12,004 nt of DNA from PVC group bacterium. GTDB taxonomy: Bacteria; Verrucomicrobiota; Kiritimatiellia; CAIKKV01; PXCX01. The notes below the pieces were generated by a model that ran no database searches, was not told the origin of the DNA, and worked only from the letters and a program-made list of their open reading frames with translations. Each line of letters begins with the position of its first letter. Positions within the stretch are counted from its first letter, which is position 1. The position numbers and the translations under genes are program-made. The stretch lies in assembly GCA_003565195.1 (NCBI GenBank), contig PXCX01000253.1, positions 1 to 12,004 of the forward strand, in the 5' to 3' direction. Shown one piece after another: positions 8,101 to 12,004 of the stretch.

Positions 8101-8782
8101 CCTGAAAATAGACATCCGGATTCTGGGCAGTTCCCCGGATGGCCGGGCGGTCAGGACACAATCCGCGCTGTCGATGCGCGCGGACATGGTCATCGTCGAT
8201 CATGGCACGGATGGTATCGCGCGATACCTGTTCAATGTTCTGCAGTTCATGCGACGTGCGGAATCCGTCGAAAAAGTGCAGGAACGGTACACGCGATTCC
8301 AGTGAGACAGCTTGCGCAATCAACGCAAAATCGGCGCTTTCCTGTACGCCGGAGGAAGCCAGCAGTCCGAATCCGGTCGACCGGACCGCCATTACATCGG
8401 AATGATCACCGAAAATCGATAATCCCTGGCAGGCCAGCGAGCGCGCGGATACGTGGAAAACGGTTGGAGAAAGTTCGCCCGCGATTTTATACATGTTCGG
8501 GATCATCAGCAACAGACCTTGCGACGCGGTGAATGTCGTCGTTAAGGCGCCGGCAGTCAAGGAACCGTGTAAGGCGCCCGCCGCACCGGCTTCCGATTGC
8601 AATTCCTGCACTTCGGGAATTGTTCCCCAGATGTTCTTGACGCCAGCGGCGCTAAGTTCATCAGCCGTTTCGCCCATCGGCGACGATGGGGTAATCGGGT
8701 AAATGGCACACACTTCGTTAATGGCATGGGCGACCGTTGAGGCCGCGGTATTGCCGTCGGTCATAATTGTTTTTTTGCTCAT
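5180..8782 (-). CDS. nifJ: Pyruvate:ferredoxin (flavodoxin) oxidoreductase, single-chain
   Basis: The enzyme oxidises pyruvate with coenzyme A to acetyl-CoA and CO2 in the cytoplasm and passes two electrons to ferredoxin or flavodoxin. At 1200 residues all fused domains are present. YPITPSSPM (28-36), T31, E64 and R114 match the thiamine/pyruvate-contacting residues of the Desulfovibrio africanus enzyme. The ferredoxin-like domain has two four-cysteine motifs: C694, C697, C700, C704 and C750, C753, C756, C760. The proximal cluster ligands are C829, C832, C857 and C1094. The thiamine motif starts at GDGWAYDIG (985) and runs to YSNTGGQ. Extra cysteines (C919, C922, C960, C965) sit in the segment before that motif. 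An AGGAGAGG ribosome binding site (8786-8793) precedes the ATG. The gene lies 101 bases downstream of the aldolase and is probably cotranscribed with it. No frameshift or lost ligand is visible. Closely related 2-oxoacid oxidoreductases are possible, but the pyruvate-specific residues favour this call. Confidence 0.97.
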   Translation of the reverse strand: MSKKTIMTDGNTAASTVAHAINEVCAIYPITPSSPMGETADELSAAGVKNIWGTIPEVQELQSEAGAAGALHGSLTAGALTTTFTASQGLLLMIPNMYKIAGELSPTVFHVSARSLACQGLSIFGDHSDVMAVRSTGFGLLASSGVQESADFALIAQAVSLESRVPFLHFFDGFRTSHELQNIEQVSRDTIRAMIDDDHVRAHRQRGLCPDRPAIRGTAQNPDVYFQGRETVNPFYAATPEIVQKAMTKFAELTGRRYNLFDYVGAADAEKIIICMGSGAETVQETVEYLVEKGEKVGAIMVRLYRPFDVKAFVKTLPESVKRIAVLDRTKEPGAIGEPLYGDVRTAIGEAQSSGWMQNDFYPMVIGGRYGLGSKEFTPAMVKAVFDNLDGEKKNHFTVGITDDVTHGSITVKPFQIPHPNRIEAVFYGLGSDGTVGANKNSIKIIGDHTDNYAQGYFVYDSKKAGAMTVSHLRFGPDRIRSPYLCTKADFVACHNFSFLEKYDMLAHAKEGAVFLLESPFGPDDVWANMPDEVEQQIIDKKIKFYVIDAIKLAKDLGLGARINTIMQTCFFAISGVLPTDEAIDLLKKAIRETYGRKGEKIVQMNYKAVDGAMGNLHQVKVPEKVAGKKRKPPIVPAAAPEFVQTVTARIMEQMGDTLPVSAIPNDGTWPTGTTRYEKRNIAVDIPQWDENLCIQCGQCSLVCPHAAIRVKVYDPEYLEKAPSSFKSADAKGKEFKGLKYAVQTAPEDCTGCGVCVANCPAREKDKETREETGHRAIDMVPQLPLREQESENFDYFMSIPDPDPSTYNRATIKGSQFTRAMFEFSGACAGCGETPYVKLLTQLFGDRAMIANATGCSSIYGGNLPTTPYTPRTDGRGPTWSNSLFEDNAEFGFGMLLATERFGKRAAELLEKLAEGACEECAGSRDLFEKLRQGDTSTQAGIETQRALIEELKQKLSNCSSDLCKEMLTVADYLVRKSIWVVGGDGWAYDIGYGGLDHVLASGRNINLLVLDTEVYSNTGGQASKSTPMGAVAKFASGGKALMKKDLGMISMTYGNIYVATIALGANPVQTVRAFSEAEAYDGPSLIIAYSHCIAQGIDMRNGLNSQKEAVISGHFPLYRYNPALIAEGKNPLKIDSKPPTMAFSEHAMRENRFQILNKSNPEMAKQLMSKADGLVNAKFDLLQKLAALEPCQAEPAAD

Positions 8783-8843
8783 GATCCTCTCCTGTATTCC
8801 GTATCAGCTATCCAGCCACGCAGATACCCTCCGTGGCGGCAAG

Positions 8844-8866
8844 GGCGCCGACTACCATCGGGCGCC
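8844..8866. other. Hairpin in the aldolase-oxidoreductase spacer
   Basis: GGCGCCGA (8844-8851) pairs with TCGGGCGCC (8858-8866) as an 8-bp stem with one bulged G and a 6-base loop. On the transcribed minus strand no U-run follows, so it is not a standard terminator for the aldolase. It may stabilise or process the mRNA between the two genes. On the plus strand TGTTTT follows, but no plus-strand gene ends here. Confidence 0.45.
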
Positions 8867-8883
8867 TGTTTTCGGATGTCTTG

Positions 8884-9834
8884 TTAACCGTTCAACAGGG
8901 CGCGAACTTGATCAAGTTTGGCCTTGCTGCCCAGCACTTCGTTTTTATGGGCAATATACTTGGCGTATTCCGCCATGAAAACCTTGCCCGGTTTGCGTAG
9001 GTCAAAATTTTCCGGATCGTCGCGAAATGCTTCGCGATGGACGCGACACCAGACCAGGCGGCCGTCGGTATCGATGTTCACCTTGGTTACACCCATCTTA
9101 GCGGCCGGCGCAAATTCTTTTTCATCGACGCCCTTGGCGTCTTTCAGCGCGCCGCCGGCGGCGTTGATGCGATCGACTTCATCCTTGGGAACGGAACTCG
9201 AACCATGCATGACCAGCGGAAAGCCCGGCAACCGTTTCTGGATTTCTTCAATCACCTCGAAATGCAAGCCTTGCGAACCGCTGAACTTGTAGGCGCCGTG
9301 ACTGGTGCCGATGGCGCACGCTAAACTGTCGCAATCGGTTGCCTTGACGAATTCTTCGGCCTGCTCCGGATTGGTCAGATTGGCGTCCTCTTCGCTCACC
9401 GAGATGTCTTCCTCAACGCCTCCAAGCTGACCCAACTCTGCCTCGACCACAATGTTACGTGCATGAGCGGCCTCTACCACGCGCCGGGTGATCTCAATGT
9501 TTTGCTCAAATGATTCGTGACTGGCATCAATCATCACGGAACTGTAAAAACCGCTCTCGATACAGTCCATGCAGCTTTCTTCATCTCCGTGATCGAGATG
9601 GACGGCGAAAATCGCGTCCGGAAAAATGTCGTCGGCGGCACGGATCATCGCTTCCAGCATGCGTTTGTCTGTGTAACTGCGCGCGCCTTTCGATATCTGA
9701 ATCATAAAAGGCGCCTGGCTTTCCATGCAACCCTGAAATAAACCCATCGTCTGCTCTGCATTGTTAATGTTGTATGCGCCCAACGCGTATTTGCCGTAGG
9801 CATGCCGGAAAAGTTCCTTGGTTGATACGATCAT
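8884..9834 (-). CDS. fba: Class II (zinc) fructose-1,6-bisphosphate aldolase
   Basis: The enzyme reversibly cleaves fructose-1,6-bisphosphate to dihydroxyacetone phosphate and glyceraldehyde-3-phosphate. The 316-residue length is normal for class II aldolases. AVHLDHGDEES provides the catalytic aspartate D81 and zinc ligand H82. EAELGQLGG (131-139) carries the conserved acidic signature. GTSHGAYKF gives H179 and VMHGSSSVP gives H210, the other zinc ligands. NIDTDGR (253-259) is the phosphate/substrate-binding motif. These positions fall almost exactly on the D82, H83, H180, H210 set of the Helicobacter pylori enzyme. The ATG at 9834 is preceded by GAGGAG about 10 bases upstream. A strong predicted promoter lies at 9915-9943, and the oxidoreductase follows 101 bases downstream. 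Tagatose-bisphosphate aldolase activity cannot be excluded from motifs alone, but the pairing with pyruvate oxidation favours glycolysis or gluconeogenesis. Confidence 0.95.
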   Translation of the reverse strand: MIVSTKELFRHAYGKYALGAYNINNAEQTMGLFQGCMESQAPFMIQISKGARSYTDKRMLEAMIRAADDIFPDAIFAVHLDHGDEESCMDCIESGFYSSVMIDASHESFEQNIEITRRVVEAAHARNIVVEAELGQLGGVEEDISVSEEDANLTNPEQAEEFVKATDCDSLACAIGTSHGAYKFSGSQGLHFEVIEEIQKRLPGFPLVMHGSSSVPKDEVDRINAAGGALKDAKGVDEKEFAPAAKMGVTKVNIDTDGRLVWCRVHREAFRDDPENFDLRKPGKVFMAEYAKYIAHKNEVLGSKAKLDQVRALLNG

Positions 9835-9849
9835 GACAATTATGCTCCT

Positions 9850-9863
9850 CTGCAGGCTACCGG
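9850..9863. repeat. Left arm of a 14-bp inverted repeat around the aldolase promoter
   Basis: CTGCAGGCTACCGG here is the exact reverse complement of CCGGTAGCCTGCAG at 9964-9977. The arms are 100 bases apart and bracket the aldolase promoter. This arm lies in the aldolase leader, partly next to its ribosome binding site. Confidence 0.85.
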
Positions 9864-9871
9864 ATTACCCG

Positions 9872-9883
9872 GCGGTTAACCGC
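9872..9883. promoter_or_regulatory. 12-bp palindrome in the aldolase leader, possible operator
   Basis: GCGGTTAACCGC is a perfect 12-bp palindrome about 25-36 bases downstream of the predicted transcription start. Next to it TCAAG (9886-9890) and CTTGA (9897-9901) form a second small dyad with a 6-base loop. Either could be a repressor site or a leader hairpin. No regulator can be assigned from the sequence. Confidence 0.35.
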
Positions 9884-9914
9884 GGTCAAGAAACCGCTTG
9901 AAAAATGAACATCC

Positions 9915-9943
9915 AGTATACCCTATGGCCGCTGTCCGGTCAA
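9915..9943 (-). promoter_or_regulatory. Strong sigma-70-like promoter for fba (and probably nifJ)
   Basis: On the minus strand TTGACC (9938-9943) and TATACT (9915-9920) each match the consensus at 5 of 6 positions and are separated by the optimal 17 bases. Initiation is expected near 9908, which gives a leader of about 74 bases. Confidence 0.7.
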
Positions 9944-9960
9944 TCATAACTTTAAAGATG

Positions 9961-11547
9961 CTACCGGTAGCCTGCAGGCAACGCCATTTGTGACCATGGC
10001 GTGTAGGAATCCTGTACCAGAAGTCCGGTGTCCGGATCGTCGCTAATCGATTGCCGCTCGAAAACGCGCCATTCATTGCCGTCAAGTCCGGCGGTTTCGC
10101 CGCCGTCCCGCAAGTGTTTGATAAGCGCCGATTTGTGTGTCCGAAAGGCATCCCCGGTAAACGGCAAGGCAGCCCGGTTGCGGGTTTCGTGCGGATCCCC
10201 GATTTTGTCAAAAAGGAACTCGCGGTCATCGGGCGCGCTGTAGAAATATTTCCATTCCCGGCTGACGCACATATAGCTGGAAAACGCGGCGACCTGTTCG
10301 GGCGTTTCGCGATGGCTGCATTGATGGCGTATGCGGCGGTCATAGGCGCGGCCCTGAACTCTACGGTTGGCGCCGTCCTGATAGGTTGAAATCTGGCTAA
10401 AAACGTATTGCCGCGCAGACGAGCCTGCCGCTACCGCGCAAAGATCTTCCCCGTCCAGGTCATGCGAATCGATGTGCGCGCCCGCCAGATTCAAGAAGGT
10501 GGGCGCCAAATCGACCAGACTGACTGGGCGGTCGCAGATGATGCCGCCCTCAAAACGGTCCGGCATGCTCAGCAACATCGGGATACGGGCCGAGGGATCG
10601 TGCATACTGCGCTTGCCGTAGCAGCGGTTCCGGCCCAGGAACTCGCCATGGTCCGAGGTGAACACGATCAGCGTGTTTTCGCGCTGCCCGGAATTCTCGA
10701 GGGCGTCCAGAATCCGTCCGGCCTGGTAATCGACAAAAGAGATACACGCGTAGTAGTAGGCGACTATCAGACGTACAAGATGTGGGTCGCTGCCCTGGTC
10801 GCGGTACTTGTAGCGGTTCTGCATCCGGTTCGCATAGGTCAAAAGCGCCTCGTGTTCTTCGGGAACGAGCGGCAGCGGCATCATGGGTTCACGATATAGT
10901 TTGTGCCAGGGATTGGGAGGGGTTAACGGTGGATGCGGATGGATAAAGCTGGAAAAAAGATACCATGGCCGGCCGCTGTCATTCGGGTCGCGCAGGAATT
11001 CGATGGACCGGTCGGCGATCCATTGTGTCGGATGGTCGGCGGCAGGCAATTGGGACGGTTGGGGTATGTAATACATTTCGCCCCGAATACCATGGGGTTC
11101 ACAGATATGGTGGTAACCTTTCTGATGAAGATAGCGCAGATAATCTTCCCGTTCCAGTTCCTCCATCGACCGCAGTCCACCCTCTTCCTGGATCAGGCGG
11201 GTTTGGAAACCGCGCAGGGCATGCCGGTCGGGTGTGAAATGGCACTTGCCGATGCCGTGCGTACGATAACCGACACGGGTCAATCCGTCCATGAAAGTGT
11301 CGCGACCATCGCTGGGCATGCAACTGTTCTCATAACAGCCGGTGTGCATGGGGTACTGTCCGTGAATCATCGAGCAGCGCGCCGAAATACAAACCGGCGA
11401 AGGACTGAAAGCGTTGGTGAACGCCACGCCGTCCGCAAACAGACGATCGAGATTCGGAGTCTTGATCACCCCGTTGCCGAGCGCATGAATGGTGTCCCAA
11501 CGCTGCATATCGGTGAACAGATGAAGAATGTTGGGCTGATTGTTCAT
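9961..11547 (-). CDS. Sulfatase (alkaline-phosphatase-superfamily, formylglycine type)
   Basis: This 528-residue hydrolase belongs to the type I sulfatases, which remove sulfate esters using a cysteine or serine converted to formylglycine. The conversion motif is CISAR (C53 to R57), followed by CSMIHGQ. Metal and substrate residues are visible: D13 in LHLFTDMQ, K101 and H103 in GKCHF, D299 and H300 in FTSDHGE, and K312 in YGKRSMHDPSARIPML. The start ATG is followed at once by the family N-terminus, so there is no signal peptide and the enzyme is predicted to be cytoplasmic. No formylglycine-generating or anSME maturase gene is in the window. AAGGGA lies 14 bases before the ATG, unusually far, so initiation may be weak. 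A stop lies upstream in frame, which excludes a longer protein. The gene lies 64 bases downstream of a PHP-type metallohydrolase on the same strand. The substrate is unknown; phosphonate or phosphodiester hydrolases of this superfamily are an alternative. Confidence 0.9.
   Translation of the reverse strand: MNNQPNILHLFTDMQRWDTIHALGNGVIKTPNLDRLFADGVAFTNAFSPSPVCISARCSMIHGQYPMHTGCYENSCMPSDGRDTFMDGLTRVGYRTHGIGKCHFTPDRHALRGFQTRLIQEEGGLRSMEELEREDYLRYLHQKGYHHICEPHGIRGEMYYIPQPSQLPAADHPTQWIADRSIEFLRDPNDSGRPWYLFSSFIHPHPPLTPPNPWHKLYREPMMPLPLVPEEHEALLTYANRMQNRYKYRDQGSDPHLVRLIVAYYYACISFVDYQAGRILDALENSGQRENTLIVFTSDHGEFLGRNRCYGKRSMHDPSARIPMLLSMPDRFEGGIICDRPVSLVDLAPTFLNLAGAHIDSHDLDGEDLCAVAAGSSARQYVFSQISTYQDGANRRVQGRAYDRRIRHQCSHRETPEQVAAFSSYMCVSREWKYFYSAPDDREFLFDKIGDPHETRNRAALPFTGDAFRTHKSALIKHLRDGGETAGLDGNEWRVFERQSISDDPDTGLLVQDSYTPWSQMALPAGYR
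9964..9977. repeat. Right arm of the 14-bp inverted repeat
   Basis: CCGGTAGCCTGCAG lies within the last codons of the sulfatase, directly before its TAG stop (9961-9963). It is the exact reverse complement of 9850-9863. Together with the stop it also forms the local palindrome CTACCGGTAG (9961-9970). Confidence 0.85.
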
Positions 11548-11590
11548 CTTATTTAAAGTGTTCCCTTCGGATAGATTCCATTACGTTTGC

Positions 11591-11612
11591 GAGGCACTGA
11601 TGAGGCACTGAT
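11591..11612. repeat. Perfect 11-bp tandem duplication
   Basis: GAGGCACTGAT occurs twice in direct succession (11591-11601 and 11602-11612), ending on the first base of the PHP-protein stop codon complement (11612-11614). It lies in the 64-base spacer before the sulfatase and looks like a slippage duplication. Confidence 0.85.
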
Positions 11613-12004
11613 TATGGATAAAACGGACATGACCAGGCCATATTGGTTTTATCCGTGGTGACACGGATATAACAGAAATCGCCCGGTTTCATCGGGACGG
11701 TCACGTCGTTTCTACGAAGAACGCGTTTATCCTTGTCGGGATGCAATCTTTGCACGTCGACGCCGTTCAGAACCACGGCTGTTTCCGCGATACCGTCTTC
11801 GGAAGCGGCCTTGATTTCGATCCCCTGTTTGTCATTTCGATCCCGGAACTTGACGTCCAGATAAATCCGGCTCTGGGTAGTGGCGTATGTTTGATGGTTT
11901 TTGATGGCGTCGAACACGGTTTGCCGTGAAAGGGTAGGGGTCATGACGGCGGTGTATCCGGAAGGGCCCGATACATGCGGCTTGGGTGGATAGCTTTCGT
12001 TATG
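11612..12004 (-). CDS. C-terminal part of a PHP-superfamily (DUF3604/CehA-McbA-like) metallohydrolase; 5' end outside window
   Basis: The minus-strand frame is open from the window edge at 12004 to a TAA at 11614-11612, giving at least 130 residues. An ATG at 11944 is internal, since residues upstream of it (HNESYPPKPHVSG, then PSGTYAV) continue the same fold. The stretch LSRQTVFDAIKNHQTYATTQSRIYLDV matches the C-terminal signature of PHP-type metallohydrolases, in which a threonine-rich YATT motif and a following arginine are conserved. After it comes a beta-rich tail ending in a lysine/threonine-rich segment and WSCPFYP. Such enzymes hydrolyse phosphoester or amide bonds with bound metals. 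The metal-ligand histidines of the N-terminal part are mostly out of view, so activity cannot be judged. It is codirectional with the sulfatase 64 bases away, which suggests an operon. I am fairly sure of the superfamily and unsure of the subfamily. Confidence 0.6.
   Translation of the reverse strand, partial: HNESYPPKPHVSGPSGYTAVMTPTLSRQTVFDAIKNHQTYATTQSRIYLDVKFRDRNDKQGIEIKAASEDGIAETAVVLNGVDVQRLHPDKDKRVLRRNDVTVPMKPGDFCYIRVTTDKTNMAWSCPFYP

Noticed and set aside
9886..9901. TCAAG/CTTGA dyad as the sulfatase terminator
   Set aside because: On the minus strand the T-run comes before the dyad, not after it, and the stem is only 5 bp.
11612..11944. A complete 110-residue small gene starting at the ATG at 11944
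   Set aside because: The frame stays open to the window edge and the upstream residues continue the PHP-type C-terminal region, so this is the end of a longer gene.

Overview
The window looks like chromosomal DNA from an anaerobic, heterotrophic bacterium with moderately high GC content. The evidence is a single-chain pyruvate:ferredoxin oxidoreductase, a class II aldolase, a sulfatase, a PHP-type metallohydrolase and a fused HTH/PTS-IIA-like regulator. That combination recalls the Planctomycetes-Verrucomicrobia-Lentisphaera group, perhaps Kiritimatiellota. This assignment is inference from protein flavour and is not demonstrated. There is no rRNA, tRNA, CRISPR array, integrase or transposase.

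Layout. Bases 1-399 (+) are the 3' end of an ACR3-type arsenite efflux permease. It converges on a large M16C (PreP/Cym1-like) zinc metalloprotease at 464-3445 (-). A 234-base divergent promoter region (3446-3679) separates the protease from a rightward pair. The first member of the pair joins an excisionase/MerR-like DNA-binding domain to a PTS EIIA-like domain (3680-4405). The second, 9 bases later, is a NIF3/DUF34 dinuclear-metal protein (4415-5173). The pair ends 6 bases from the stop codon of the leftward pyruvate:ferredoxin oxidoreductase (5180-8782).

Upstream of the oxidoreductase on the minus strand is a class II fructose-bisphosphate aldolase (8884-9834) with a strong sigma-70-like promoter at 9915-9943. 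Further upstream are a sulfatase without a signal peptide (9961-11547) and the C-terminal part of a PHP/DUF3604-like metallohydrolase (11612 to the window end).

The aldolase and oxidoreductase fit one catabolic stream: the aldolase splits fructose-1,6-bisphosphate, and the oxidoreductase converts the resulting pyruvate to acetyl-CoA, CO2 and reduced ferredoxin. The sulfatase and PHP protein look like a small hydrolytic cassette of unknown substrate.

Most of the window is ordinary housekeeping and accessory metabolism, and I see no clearly new multi-gene system. The items most worth a second look are a 14-bp inverted repeat bracketing the aldolase promoter (possible invertible segment or long-range RNA stem), the cysteine-rich HTH-EIIA fusion with its structured leader, and the sulfatase/PHP pair.
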